DNA of 64,000 bases from Alligator mississippiensis (lineage: Eukaryota > Chordata > Crocodylia > Alligatoridae). The number at the start of each line of letters is the position of its first letter. The first letter of the stretch is position 1. The position numbers and the translations under genes were made by a program. This document shows, one piece after another, positions 35,901-50,900 of this stretch. Location of the stretch: NCBI RefSeq assembly GCF_030867095.1, contig NC_081824.1, positions 168,524,933 through 168,588,932 of the forward strand, given 5' to 3'. The notes beneath the pieces are model-generated. The model was not told the origin of the DNA. It did no database searches and saw only the letters and a list, made by a program, of their open reading frames with translations.

Positions 35901-38900
35901 AAGCCCAAGGCCCAGAAGCCCCACTGTCCTGATCCCCTCTCTCTGAAGGAGACATCACCAGTGCCACCACCCCAATTGGGAAAGCTGAACTTGACTCCAT
36001 TTGGAGAATGTCAGTGCTGCTCTTGGGTTGGTCTCATCTCTAAGCACAGCTGGCTGGAGGCAAAGGGCCAGGTAGGTCTTAGCACCAGAGTCCTCCATGT
36101 TCCTTACCAAAGCATGCTTCGCTGGTTGATGACCTGCCATTTCTGGGACAGCCTCTGCAAAACACCAAGACAAGGTGGGGGAGAGGAAGCGAAAGAGAGA
36201 AGGAGTCACCAACTTCTTGAGAAGCCATCCCTGAAACACAGTTGACAAGCCCAAGTACCATTCACCAGACAAGGGCCAAAAGAAAAGTGGCTTTACTACT
36301 AGCAGTGGCCCTTTGAACCATGAGGTTGGACCAAGGGAGCTATAAACATGATTCCTTTCAGGCATGACTGTGTACAGGCCAGAAGCCCAGCAACGATGCC
36401 TCAGAAGTGGCTGGGAAGCTGTGGTGGGTGTAGAATTCTTGGAGTGAGGGAGAGAGAGGGTGTGTAGGCCTGGCAATACAGGAAAGTGGCTAAAACTATA
36501 GGGTCAAAACCATTGGAGCCTAGAAACCCATAGCAAGGATCTGAGTTTTAATAAGCCAGGGCAGGAGTGCAACTGGGCACAGCAGCCCAGCGTTCTACAG
36601 GCTGAAGAAGCCAGTGATCAACCCTCTAGGCTCTGTCCCCTACCCAAATGGCTCTGAAGCTGTGGTAAGGCTGGGGCTGAATGGACCCCTCCCCACTCTG
36701 ACAAGGGAGCCCTGACTCCTCAGCAGCACAGAGACATACACTCAATACGCAGTTTCTTACCACATGCAGATAGGTGAAGAGTGGTCCAAGGATAGGGCAG
36801 ACAAGGGTCTCGTAGTACTCTGCGGGGCAGAAGAGCACCAAGGGCTTCACAAACACGCCTGTACAAGTTGGTTAAGGGAAATACACAGCATGCGAGTCTT
36901 ACAGACAATGCAACCCACACACCAGTGCACACCACCGTTGTGCAACAGGGAGCGCGTGGGTCCTGGCATACTGTGCTCTATCTGGTACATGGTGGAGACC
37001 CATGCCTTCTGTTCCTTTGGTCGATAGACTTGTTGACAACAGCTAGATCACCAGTCAGCTGAGCAGGATCCCAGTGATGTAACACCAGGTTATTGTACTT
37101 GGAACAATGCCAGCAACTGAGGTGAAAGCAGGACGAGAGCAGGTTTTCCTGGACCCTCTTACCATCAGCTCTGACCAGTGTCTTGAGGGACCAGTGATAA
37201 GATCTGAGGGGGGTTAGACTTCCCGCCCAGAAGTAAGAGGATCAGTGCCAGCTATTGTGCTTGCTTTGAGAAGAGGTCACTGACTGGAAACTAGACAGCA
37301 AGCCCCAAGATCGCTGGAGCCAGTCAGCAAATTTATTCTTTTTCCAGTATCCTAAATGAAGTACCCTCCCAAATACATGTCACCAAAGAGGCTCTCCTTC
37401 TTGCAGTCTGTCCAGCACAACTTCTTTGCATCACCATCTGTGCTGAAGTCATTCCAAATTGTGCTTTCCCTGCTCACTCTAAGAGACAGTCCTAGCTGTG
37501 ACATGAGGGACTCAGACGTGGGCCTTGTTTAGTAATTAGCTCCTACTCCTTTGACTGCACAGCCTTCAAGAACAGGATGGGTGGCCATAATGCTGGCACC
37601 GATTGGGAAAGGGGAGCCCTGTGTCACATACTGCAGCAGCTTCCCCAGGCTGTCCAGAGGCCAAAGAAAAAGGATACGAAGCATGGGACGTAGCCTGTAG
37701 TCAGGAATGTTGTTGAGGTTGATGAAGGCTGAGGTGAGGAGTTGGTTGGCCAGGCCTTCAACGGTGTAGAAATCCTGCTGCATGGATGGGCCAGCATTTC
37801 CCAAGACATGGAAACTATAATGGAAAACAATGTATAAGGTAACTGAGCTAGACAAGGGGTTTGTCAGCTCCCTCCTAGCAAAGGCTGGAAGTGCTGTGGC
37901 TCCACAGACATTTCAGAATGTGTGCCATGGGTGCTTGCAAAATAACTACTGTGGAAGTATCAGGGCAATGTACTTCTGAGCACTGATGCTACTCACCCTG
38001 AAAAAGGGCACACTAGGCCAGGGTATTCTACAAGCATTTCAGCACGACTTACAGTGGAAGGATTCCCAGCAGACTTGGCAACCTGGAATTCTTTTCTGGC
38101 AGTTATGCTGCAGGTACATATAAGAGAGCGAGCGCAATGCGTTTCCTCATTGCTTAGGGGCACTTGGGCATCAAGTGAACATAGATGCTGGTGGGCAGTT
38201 GAGGTCACAGTGCCAGTCCCTCTCTAGAATAGTGGGTTCCAGTGAATCAGTGTAACCGCGTGGAAGATCTCTGTCACTCTTACCAGTTGTCATACAGGGT
38301 ACAGAAGAAGCCCTGCATCCTTTCTAGAACAGTTTTGTAAACAGGAGAGTCATAAAGCTCCAGCAAAGGCTGAGGGAGACCTGAGGAGAGAGAGAAATCA
38401 AGTACATGAGCCAAGGTGCCTTCACAGATAGACCCCATTCAGGGAGGCTTGGCTCTGAGATAAGCATCAAGTGAGAAATCACCAGGACCACAGCAAACCA
38501 ACGAAGGATCCTCTGCTCTCAGGTAAGTTGTTTATGTGGACAGTACTACAACCCTTCTGCCACCACTGAACTGGGCTGGGCACCTGCTGAATTCAACTTG
38601 GCTGCATCCAGCAGGTGGAGGGCACAGCTATTTCAGATCTCCTCAGTGAAAAGGCTGCAAGAGTGTGCAGCTCCTCACAGCTGCATCAGTCCCTCTTCAC
38701 TCCTCCAAGGCTGACAGGACCAGGTGTTCAAACTAATCCGTAAAAAAACTTGCCAGTGTCACAACTCTCTTTCAGCAGCCTCTCCCTGAGGTTAATTATG
38801 GGGACTGGCTAAACTCACTGGGTGTATGTTACTGATTCTGGCTGAGGTCGTGCCTGTGTTGTTCTAGGTGCTGTTACACACCACCAGACACAATCTCTCC

Positions 38901-41900
38901 CCTGAAGATTTATAGTTAAAATAGACAAGACAGAGAAGGGAAAAGAGCACCCTCATTTCAGAGTCACAGGAAAACAAGAAACAACTTATCCCGGGTCCCA
39001 GAGCATCTGTAGCAGAGGATGAAACTGAACTCGAGTCTCCCAAGTCCTAGCCCAGGGGCAAGACCATTTTCTTTATTTGGGTAGATCATACTGCCCAAGG
39101 CAGCTCACATCTTTGGACTCAGGTTCTAACAAACCCTACTCATAATGAAATGTTTGGAAATGACCACTGGAGCCAGGCTGCAGGCCTTTGCCTGAAGTTC
39201 TTCAGACATCAGGCTCCTGCACCAGTGGTAGCTAATGCGATTGTGGAGCACTGCTCTAATTACAACAGCACACACACATCTAGCCTTGTCTATGTAGCAA
39301 AATGAGGATAGCTTGGGAATCAACTCATACCAAGCTGCAGCAACTTCTCCACAGCTGGGATGGGAGGGCTGGGGTGGGGAGAGATGTCTGGTATCTCTTC
39401 ACAAGGGTAAACTGGGTGGGAGGTTGGATTCAGACATCACTAGTATAAAGATGTTTCATGAAAGGGAATAAATTAAAATCAGAGCCGATGAACAGGAGTT
39501 GGATTTTTGGCCCCTTCCAGCTGCTTCATTTGAATGCAAAGGTGTCTTCCTAGGGAAGCTACCCAAAGGGTCCCCTCTAAGGAAGAGCCCTTTACCTAGG
39601 ATGGCGTTCTTCTCCACTTCCAGCATGTCTAAGGCCTTTGCAAAAGTGTCCCCCAGCTTTGCCACCACCTCCGGCATGTAGAGATTGTTGTGAGTCCTGA
39701 AAAAGAAGAGAGCGGTTCATACTCGCACAAGCGAAGCCCCTTCGTACTTGACAGTGGGATCCTCCTCCTTCAGCCTGTGAACAAGCTCCTCTGTGGCAGG
39801 TGATGAGGAAGGAGAGACCAAGCACTTGTGCATGGGATCCCCCTTCCCCACCTGGGAAAATACTGGGGACACTTCTCCCCCAGAGGTAGAGACCTGGAGA
39901 GACTCCACCTCGTGTCCTGGAGCTCCCAGCTGCCCACTCGCATGTCCGACTGCTCAGGCCACGCCCTTCTGAGTGTGGGCAGCAAAGACTCCCAGCAAGT
40001 CTCCAGCTGAAACTGGCAGCAGCTCGTTGGCTTGGCCAGAGGGACCAGAGAGCAGATTTAAAAACCCACAGTTCCATTTCTAGCAAGATACCCTGCGCCT
40101 GCTGCCCCTGCTCCGAAATACACACACTGCCCCTCGGGGATGGGTCACAGTCCCCAGAATGGCAGGCGGCACCGGAGGAACTCTAGGGAGCACCATGGCC
40201 TAATGTACACGTTGCTAGTGGCGGAGACACACGCCCCTGGACAATGCATCTGACTGGGAAGAGATCTGCATAACCAGGAGACAGCCACATGGTCTGCTCT
40301 CTTTGAGGGACACCAATTCAGCCAAGGGTGGTTAGTTTTTGCCATCCAGGCCAAAATGAGTCCCTCCCTTAACCAGGGTCATAACTCTCAAGAGCTTGCC
40401 TCAGCAGGGGGTGTCTCTCTCACCTACCTCGCTCTCCTTTGAGACCTCAGACCTCCACTCTGGGTGTCGACAGCTGCACACAGCACAAATCCTGCAGCCA
40501 AACGGCCCAACAGCCTCCGTCAAAACTGCAATGCCATTGTACCTGCTGCTAGAGGTGATCAAGGGCAACTCAGTATCAACCCCTAGAGCAGCGTTTCCCA
40601 AAGCGTGAGGCGCAAAGGACTGGCAGGGGAAGGGGGACAGGGGCAGACCTCTGCTGTTCTCCAGAGTTTGGGACATTTTTTTTTTTTTTTGTTAAAGAGT
40701 CTCTAGTTGTCATGACTGTGAAGAAACACCAATGCACCAGTGCCAGCCTGAGCTTGCAGAGGGCCTGAGCTGACTCCAAACTATCCTGTTCCTCTTACTG
40801 AGCGCTAACAGACCACAAGTGTCTGTGCTGTTAACTACTTCACTCTGTCCTACTGTACAGGACAGTAAAATCCTGTGTGAAGACCTATATAACCTACTGA
40901 CTAACCCATTTGGAGTAGGACTACCATGCCAGGATGGATCTCAGAGGCACAGTAATTTTGTTTTCCTGGTAAAGGTTTCAGCTTTCAAGTTTGGGAAACG
41001 CTGCCCTACAGGTTCAGAGAGCTATGTACCCCTGCTTGAGGCTATACTATGACCACAGTGAACATATGACCACATATGACTATGAGGACACCTTTACTCA
41101 GTCACCCTTTGTGTGTCTCCAACCTGTTTCATGCTAGTAAAGGCTGAACTTGGATAATGGGAAGGAAGGTCCTGCCTGTTATATCACAATGTGTCAAATG
41201 CATGATCATGGAATTGGCCACTAATCCTGTAAAGTGGCTTTGCTCTGATCAAACCAGCTGGCTGGCTGGTCCCACTGAGGAGAGATCATCGCACCCTGCA
41301 GCTTGCTGCCACGAGTCTCACCTTAAAACATACTCTCAAGTCAGTAGTAAACCTGCATAGGTAGATGCTCAGTCAGAGGGTTCAGCAAAGCTGCAGCAGT
41401 AACTGAAGTTAGTGGGACCAAACTGCTCAGCCACCAGGCATAGTTAGAAGGCAGCCACCAGATATGAAAAGGTCAGGATACTCAGACTGAGCACTGAGTA
41501 CAGTCACCGGATAAAAAGGGACTTCTGGGAAATCCAGTGCCCAGGAAAACATGGAAAATGACATTCAAGAGAAACATTTATAGCCCAGCAAAGACACAGA
41601 AAAAGGATATGGCAGGGAATGGGGGGAGTGTATTTTCAGAGAGAATCACAGCTCTGTTAAGCAAGCTGGAAGCATCTCTGATACCAAGATGTTGTCTGCT
41701 AGGCTAGAGGATGAGCCTTTCAGAACTTCCTGGGAGTCTGCGGTGGGAAAAAAAAAAAAGGTCTTAACCCAGAAGTGGAACTGTCTATATTAGAAAAATC
41801 GGAGATAGTTGTATCTACAGAGCCAGGCCACTGCAGATATTAATGCTGTGTAAGATCAGCATCTTGTCAAGCTGGGTTCAGAAAAAGCCCCCAGTTTGTG

Positions 41901-44900
41901 CAGGACTCCTGATAAGCCTGGTTGGTTTGTTCAGATCCCAGGCACTGGGGATGATGGTGGGTGAGTCGGTCTATTCAGCTGCTGACTCCAAGACATTCCA
42001 ATACCACAGAACTTGCCTTTTATTTAGGCTCAAACCCTGAAGAGAAAGCAAGAACGTCACAAAAACCGTAAGCCAAAAAGCTGGGGAAGCAGCTGGATAA
42101 ACTGAAATACCACAGAGGACAAGAAGTACTATCAAACATCAAGCTGCAAACAATTAACAGAGCAACTTCAAGTTCATTCAACAATTGGACATCCACTGTG
42201 AAAGCAACAGGCAAATTAGGTCAAGCACAAAAAGACCAGCTGTCAGAGGCATCCTTACACTGTCTGCATCTCTCAAGGTGCACGTATGAACTGCTGCGGA
42301 GTTATCCTGTTACCTGAGCTCCCTGGCCATCTCGGAGGTCATGGCCAAGACCAAGGAGCTATTACACACACTACTTACCTTGGTATCAACCCAGTGATTA
42401 CTAACACTGTCCCTATGTCTCCTCCCCTACATGGCCTAAGGCACCACACAAGGGACCCAGAAAGGAGTAAGCACAACCATTTACAGTGGAGAACATCCCC
42501 AGCTTCATAGGAGCTTCTTTACTTACAGTTCAATTCAGCTGCTCAGGAGAATTTGTGAGGCTGCTTCTTGCAGATCCAGTCAGCCAGTGCATCCTGTGAG
42601 ACCTCCAAGCCCCTGGCATTAGCCCCTTTCCCTCAGCAGCTCAGTAACACTTCAGGAACTAGCTGGCTTTCCCTAAAAGTTGGCCTTTAGACCCAATGCT
42701 ATGCAATGTACCCAAGCATAAAGTCAGCTACTATCCTGAAGCTGCAACTACCACACAAGGCAGCCATGCTTGGCTCTAGTGCAGTACTTCTAATATCCAC
42801 ACAGAAGCTTCTCAAGACTTCAGAGACCTTTGTGTGAACCACATGAACCTGTACATGTGGCAAAACCCTCCTGGACAACAGAAACAATGTCAGAGGGAAA
42901 GAGACCACAGGCTCTCTGCTTTCCTGGAAGCTTCAATACTGCTTTTGCCCAAAAGCTCTGCCAATTTATGACAGCTGGATGTCCTTACACCTGGCAATTA
43001 CCCTGTAGAGTGGGGCCTCATTCTTCTGTGCTCAGTGAAGCCAGATGCAGGGCAGGAGGCTGGGCACGTTCACTACTTCAACCATGTTGTCCCTGCCATA
43101 GAAAGAGTGTCAACCTTTATAAAACTCTCCTGGGAAACAGGGTGTGGGAACCTTAAAGGATCAAGTACAAGCCACAACCTATTGCTCAGAAAAGTCTAAA
43201 ATGAATGGCCCCAGTCTGTAACAGAGAAGTATGAATGACAACATCAATCTGCTACCTCAGAACACACCATGGGAGCCATGTTCCTAGTGCTAGAGAAGGT
43301 ACACTAGTCATAGAGCACAGCCTGGGTGTCTCCTTGCAAAAGGAGGCAAGAATAGGGCCCAGATGGATGAGGGTGGAATTTAGTTTCTTAGGCTGCTCAT
43401 AACAGGTATCCCCCTAAGGTCTTTAACATATTAATTTTGGGAGTACAGTGATTGTGTGGGAAACAGGTCCCTCATCTGTGGCCATAACAACCTGCTGTAA
43501 GGCAGGGGAACACTAACTGGGATGCTGTTTTATTGGATTTCACAGCTATGGTGATGTGCAAGCTTTAGTCACTAAAATGTGCTGAGCTGTACACAAATCA
43601 CTGAACAAGACTGTCTCTGCCCAGAAAGCTCACAACTTGCCACAAGAATTGATCCATGGGATCCTTGACCTATGCAAGAAAAAGGCAAATCACATGGGAC
43701 AGGGTGGATTCTGCTTCATCAGTAACAAACTGGATGGTTCAACCCTGCCTACAAATGAGCCACCCTAAGCCTTGTAATGAGTGGATCAAGATTGGAGGAA
43801 CCTGCCCCACCCCCATCTCTGCCCAGGACACTGCTTCCTACTGGAAGCAGCAAGGTCCTGATTTCATGAATGATGTGCAAGTCCTGCCAAGCTGAGTACC
43901 TACAATGTCCTTACAGCTAAGAGTGGATTAGACCAGTCTCTTCAGACAGTCACTTTTCAGCAATCATCTAGCTTCAGATGCAGGCAGAGGGAAGTTGTCT
44001 CAGACTCTGCACAGCATGACCTCACATTATCTCTGAAGCTAGCGGTGCCTCCACAGCACAGTCCACACCTTGGTAGCTTCTTTGTAAATCCAAGGGCTGT
44101 TTTTTTCCCTAGATACTTCAGTAATTCAAGGGCTACACTCCTCTGCTCACCTCACACACCTGAACCCTCATCTCCCTCCACATCGGCCAGTCTACAGATA
44201 CATAATCATAGTGCCAGTAGGTGTCCTGCCAGTCACAGACAGCCTCAGCAGGTGCCCCTTCAAGTTTCAACAGAAGATCATGCTTCAGGCCCCCAGAATT
44301 CACATTTGGCAAATCAAACAAGCTCAACTGAGTACTGAAGAGAGAAGAGTGCAAACTCCCACTGGACGCGATGAGAGCTGGGACTGCCCTGGTGGTACCT
44401 GGAGAGGTGGCCTGGTGGGGGCTGAGGGCAGAGCAGAGACATTAGTTGAGAAACGCTTTGTTAGTTGTGGTGGCAGTTTTATGGGCAGAATCCAAGGTGG
44501 GAGTCGGGGTGGGGGTGGCAGCCCCAGCCCAAGCTCCCATTGGCTCTGATGGAATCTTGTAGGCCAGGGCAGTGAGTGCTGGGAAGGCTCAGTTTCCCCA
44601 GTCCTATTCCCCACTGAGAACAGTCAGGAACAGCATTAGTGCAGGTGCCCAAGCCTGTGCTCCCGTCGGCTTCAATGGGAGAACATGCTCAGAACGCACA
44701 TGTGGCAATTTTAATTTAAGAGATTTCAGTCAGCATAACTGAGGTCATGTCAACTCAACCCACCTGATGAGAGCAAGCAAGTTGTCCATAAGTTTCAGGA
44801 CTTGCTCAGTGCAGGGGTTACGGTAGATCGGACTACCGCTGGGTGTGCACCCGACGACAAATCCTCCAGCCGTAGCCTCTTCCAGGGCAGTGGGCCAGCG

Positions 44901-47900
44901 AGCCCGCTTCACAACTCCCAGAATGGTGTACACACAAAAGCTTATCTACAGCAAACCAGAAGACATGGAAAGAACACTTCTTAGCAATAAGGCCAAAGAG
45001 GACCTTGTTACCCATATTCTCTCCCAGGAACTTTTCACAACAGGATGGCCTGCCACCACTGGTCCAACCCTGTGAGATGCGGCAAGCTACTCTAATATCT
45101 TCTGAAGTCTGCAATAACCTTTTGTCCCTCTGGCAGAGCTCAGGAACTTCTTATAGGACAAAGTATCAATGAAGAAGATCTTGCAGAGTTCAAGGAACCA
45201 CACAGGGTACCTTCTAAAAGGAAATGTTTAAGGCATCAGTCTTTCATCTCCATCACACGTGACAATTCAATTGAAAGATCCATTTTCATACAATGGTCTA
45301 AGTGAGAATTAGCATCAAGCAAAATTCTGAAGTTTGCATTTTGACATCATCTATAGCCCTAAGGATGGTACCTACCAATCAAATCCTGCCAAGAATGGGC
45401 ACCTACTGCAGCCACTAGATTGTACAAAGCCATGCACCCCGTGAATATTTTAGTTAGACCGGGGCGGGCAATTATTTCAGACAGAGGGCTGCTTACTGAG
45501 TTCTGGAAAGCCATTGAGGGCCACATGACAGGCAGCCAGGGGCAGATAACTATATTTTCTAAATTTTTTAGGGGTCCCGCAGGCCGGATAGAATGGGCTG
45601 GCGGACCGCATCTGGCTCACAGGCCGTATTTTGCCCACTCCAGACACTGTGCCATATAAAATCACAACTCACAATACTGCATTTCCCCGAAAAAACCAGC
45701 ATTAATCTGACAGCACCAGAAAGAGCCTGAGCCACACCAAGTATAAAGATTTAAGGACCAGGAACAGAGGGAAATTCCATTCTAGAAGAGGTACAGATCA
45801 TCTCTGGAACCTACATGCCAGCTAGGGAAGGGTAAAGGGTAAAATGGAAAACTCCACCTTGTGGAGCCAGCTCATCTTATATGACCCACATTTGTTTGCT
45901 TGAGCTGAGGAGTCTGAAACCAATCCTTATTCTGCAGCACAAACAGGCCGAATCCAACAGAAGGGGGACATTAGGCCTTGCCCAAGAGGCAGGATAGGTA
46001 AGTGCATGTACAATGCAGGGAGGTTATACATCTCTTCCAAGGCCCAAGGCTCCTTAGATAATAGATACTCACTCTGGAGCGGTTCAGACCACTGGGATCT
46101 TCCAAGATTGGATCAGTGATTTTGTTATCAGCACCCACGTATGAGATGAAAGATTCAGGATCTGACAGGACTCTGAGAGGAGAGACAAACCATGAATTTT
46201 GTTCAATGTCAGCAGTCTGGCACCTGCAGTCAACACTCTTCATGTTCTAGCACAGCAACCCAAATTGACTTGTATTTTGTCATGCCTAGGCAGCCTTGAT
46301 GTGAACCACAAGCTCACTGTGATAGGTTCATAGGCTGGAAGGGACCTTACAAGTTCGTCTAGTTCAGCCCCCTTCTCAGAGCAAGATCATCCCTGACTAA
46401 AGCCATCCCCACCCATTTCTGTCCAACCAGCTCTTGAAAACTTCCAAGGATTGCGATTTCACAACTTCTCTAGGTAGCCTGTTCCAATGCTTGAGCACCC
46501 TCGTAGTCAGAAAGCTCCTCCTAATCTCCAACCTAAATTCCCTCCGTTGTAGCTTGAGACCATTGCTCCTAGTCCTGTCACCTATGTCCACAGTGAAAAG
46601 CCCATCTCCATCCTCTCTATAATCACTCGTCAGACATTTGAAGACTGTTATCAAATGGCAGATAGTGCGCAAACAGAAAGACAGTCTCTGCCCCAGAGAG
46701 TGGACAATCTAAGTAGACAAGAGACAACAGATGGGTACAGAAAGATGGGGAAAAACCAAGAGATAAGGAGACCATAATGGTAAACAGGGCAGGCAGTGCC
46801 CTTGGCATACCAGCATAATGGCTATCAGGTTTTAAGCAGGCATCACAACAAAGGGAAGCTATGGAAGGAGGACAGCAAAATAGATCTGAAGATATTCATG
46901 GGGAGCTTGCTCAACCAGTTTAACTGATTTAAAGCTGAACTTAAGGTGACCTTGAACTCCTATAATCAGCTCCCCTATGGTTTTTGATGAAGGTGACCCT
47001 CCACATTGTTTATAGAGCCTCAGATCAACCAGATGGGCTCAGGGGAGGCTGGTGGGACCAACTAGTTTTCTGTATTGTATTCAACTCTGATTTGGCTCAA
47101 GATTACAAGAACCAGCCAGCAAACCCCTCTACAAACCCCCGTGTAGAGCCCTCTCCCTGGGGCCAAGAACCCTTCAGTGCAATGACTGTGGAAGTATTCT
47201 GCTCGTCTCAAGTTTCAGCAGTGCTGTTGTTTAGTGCTCTCAGGGGTTATTTTGATCCCTTTTCCCAGATGTTTATAGAGTGCTGTAGACCTATGATACC
47301 TCCCTGAGCTCTCAGCTCAGACAGACACCCCCAAACAGCTCTAGACACTTAGCAGGACCTTGGGTGGTGGCCAAACTTTCTGAGAGCAGAGGGCTTGTGG
47401 CAAGCAATCAGTCACTATCCAGGACACAGGTGACCAGGAGACACAAGGCTGTCTTCCTTTGGTGTGCACAGTCTCCACCAGGAGGGATGTGCTACTCCCA
47501 TCACCTCTGCCTGCCCTTCAGCTCTATCACAGGAACAGTTAATACAGGTCCCGTACCTCTGCATCTCTTCAGAGAGCCACAGGCTGGCTACAGGAGCCAT
47601 GAGCTCCTCCAGGAAGGCCTTCTGCCGTTCATAATCCTTGAACTGGTTGCTGATGAGGACCAGGGCCTCCATGAGGGCGCACTTCTCCATCTGCGTTAGC
47701 AGCAGCTCGTTGGACAGCAGCTGCTTCACGTGGTTATACAGCATCTCAAAATTTGGCTGGAACACACCCACCCAAAACAGGACAGCGTCATGCACATGGT
47801 GTGGTGAGGAACCTGACTGGCATTGCTGCACTCATGTTTGGGGAGCCCAGGCAAACCAGAGTGCACCATACTCCCAGAAAACAAAGCAGTGGAAATAGCT

Positions 47901-50900
47901 GGTGAATGGGGCTGACTGACATGCCCTCTCTCTCAAGAAGAGTCCATCCCTGCTGTGATCTTCAAGTCTTTTCCCTGTGTACAACTTGCTTCTACTCTAT
48001 CCATCCATTTCTCCCTTCCATGCTCATATCTCCCTGGGATCTCTGTTGCCTGCAACCCCTCTTATAAAGGTTGTTTGAATCTGGATCAGTGCCATTGGCA
48101 TCTCCCTACTCCCTGCCCTGACCACCTATAGCCATGGCAGCACAGTCTATATCCCACATGACTGGCAAAGAAACAAGGTGGTTTAGGACTCTGAAATGCC
48201 AGACCTTAGGATATTTCCATCATGGGAGCCTAACAGAAACATCCCCTGATGATCCAAACAAATGGTGTCTCTGTATGTGCAGTTCCTCTCTTCACTAATT
48301 GGCTGGGCGTACCTGGCAGCTCTGCATAAGTGCCAGGGAACACTCATGGATAGGTAATGCCAAAACCTCTCTGTCTTGGAAGCGATGATGATGGCCAAAA
48401 TGTTACACGACCCCAACTAGCACTTTCAAAGGAGCAGCTTGTGTTCTTCCACAATAGGGAGTTTAATCTATAACCACAGAACAAGTGAGAGCTGCTGTGC
48501 TCCCAAATACATGAAGGAAACTCAAAGGGGTGGGGAACACCAGGCAGTTCACTGCAGGTTTCCAAAGTTCCAAGTCAACAACAGCACTTGAATTACAGTT
48601 CCCACAGCCACAAAGCAATACAGGCAGCAGCACTAAGGGAGCCACAAGCCCAGACCTGCCAGCAGCATGTGGTCTCTACAAAAGACTGACTCTGGTGGGT
48701 TCAAAGAGAAAGAGCAGCTAATATCCTTTTGTAAACTCCCTGAACCGGTCCAGAAGGGAAATACCACTACCTCTGCTCCAGACCACTTCTGCTGCCATAT
48801 CAGCTAAGGAGCCAATAGGGACAGTTGATCAGTACAAAAATTAAAATATAGCCACTGCGCCTGTTAAGCTGTTGTAGGCTTGACTTCCTCCTGCCCCTGA
48901 CCCTTCAGCTATTACTTATTATCTTACACTTGAACTCCCCATAGACCCTGGGCATGCAAATGAAGGTGAGGTGGCAGGTCCCTAGAATAACCTTTCATGT
49001 ACATACCAGGACAAGCTGAGGGTAGTCCCGACACATCTTGATGATCGAGGAGCATGCGTGTCTTCTCACATTCTTTACTGCACGAGTTCTTGGGGCCTGG
49101 ATAGATATAATAATATTCAAGAGACCTGAGGTCAAGCTAGAGCCAACAGTCTGCAAAATCTACACAACTTTCTGTGCTGTAGAGCTAAGGGAAACGGACA
49201 CTGGCACGTGCATTCCTAGGGATCAATTAAGTGCAGCTAATCCCCTGAGGGGTTACAGCTAGTCTGAGCAGTGCCCCAACCCAAACAAGCTGTCTTCTAG
49301 TTCTGCTTCAGGGACACACACATGCTTGATCTTATTTGTAAACAGGTTCCCAACATGCATCCTGGGCTAGCACATGAATCACAGCCACATGCTTGCTAAC
49401 CATTGAAAGATGTCTGTCTACCAGATGAAATTCAATCCCTAGAGGTCTAGCATAAGACTAGGAACTAAGTGGCTTTGTTCTGGACTTCTTCAAGGGGTTG
49501 AATTTCAACCTACACACCTCCCAAGCTTACATCAGCCAAGGCTTATTAGGCAAGAGGAGACAGCTCTTTAGGTTCTTTTCCCCCTTCCAAGAACAGACCC
49601 ACAAACACGGATCTTGTTGTAGTGTTATGTCCTACCCCATTTTAGGCATTGATGGACCCTCACACAGAATGCACATGATATGAACATAGTGGGATAGTAA
49701 GGACTCACCTTACTTTCTTCTATAACTTCAAAGGTCACTGAGGCAAAGAGCTGAGGGACAAGGGGAAAAATGAAATCAATCCTTACATCTGGAATTCACT
49801 CCTGTACCTGGGGATTATACACTAATCACCAAGTTAATGGAAACTCTCCTATTAAGCAAAACAACGAATTCCCACTATAAGGAGGTCTTTAGCAATGCTA
49901 AGGCACACTGGTCAGAGGCTCTCATTCAGTGGTTGAAGTCCAGGGCTGGAAATCAAATCTGGGTTTTCTGATTCTGCAACAGGCTGTATCAGTTTTTCCA
50001 CCTCTAACAAGAAGGATTATTCCTCTCTCAGAGAAATATCATGAGGAAGGCGTGTGAATAAAAAACAATGCAAGGGTTACATGGTACTACTGCTTCACCT
50101 ACAGAGTAACTGATCAAGGGGTAGGCTAGATGGTGCCAACCTTGGAGAGGACTTGTGGCAGGTACTCTGGCCTGTAGGTGACAAAGGGGAAAAGTGCAGA
50201 GACGTTGGTAAGCACACAGGACAAAATGAGGGGGTCCTTTGTTTCAAAGTTCAGGACAAGCTGCAGCAGCTCTATGCCCTCATTTACTGGAATTTCCTGT
50301 GAGGAGAAATAAGGGGAGGGAGGAGAAAGAGAGCAATGGTAAGAATTCCAGCACACAGCAAACACTCCAATGTCTCTACCAAGGGTCTAACTGGGAAGTC
50401 TGTGTGTTGACTGATACCTGTGGGTGAAGTCTTCCATTTTCAAACTAGGCGAGACAACTAGTACAAGGGCATGTGTTAATGTATATACATTTGATGGGAA
50501 ACTGCTGTTGAAAGATAGAAGATGGCATCACTATGTCTACAGTGTAGGATGCCAAACTTGAAATACTTACTATTACTTCCTTTCCAGGGCATCAAACAAC
50601 TCCTCACTTTTTCCCAAGCTCTCTTTTTTGGCCTCCTGTCTAATATTTTGCCTCCTGTCTAATAATTGCCTCCTGTCTAATAAGCCATTTTTTCTTGCCA
50701 CATTTTGCTGTGACCAGAACAAGCAGCTAAAATAACAAAGCAACCTAATCCCAGGTAAAAGCCAGTTTCAAAGGTTACTAATGATTGCTGCCTGTGATTT
50801 TTTAGTAACTGGGTTGCTACCAACAGAGAGGGAAACTACATTTTCCTTGCTGTTTGCTGTGCACTTGCTCCCTGTGCTGTGCATATACAAACCTTTCTCG

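Noticed and set aside
39592-40125. 177-codon minus-strand frame
   Set aside because: Spans XPO5 exon 21 in another frame plus intron sequence; no support as a separate gene.
44045-44614. Overlapping frames of about 100 codons on both strands
   Set aside because: Low-complexity intron sequence in XPO5 intron 20, without splice or family support.
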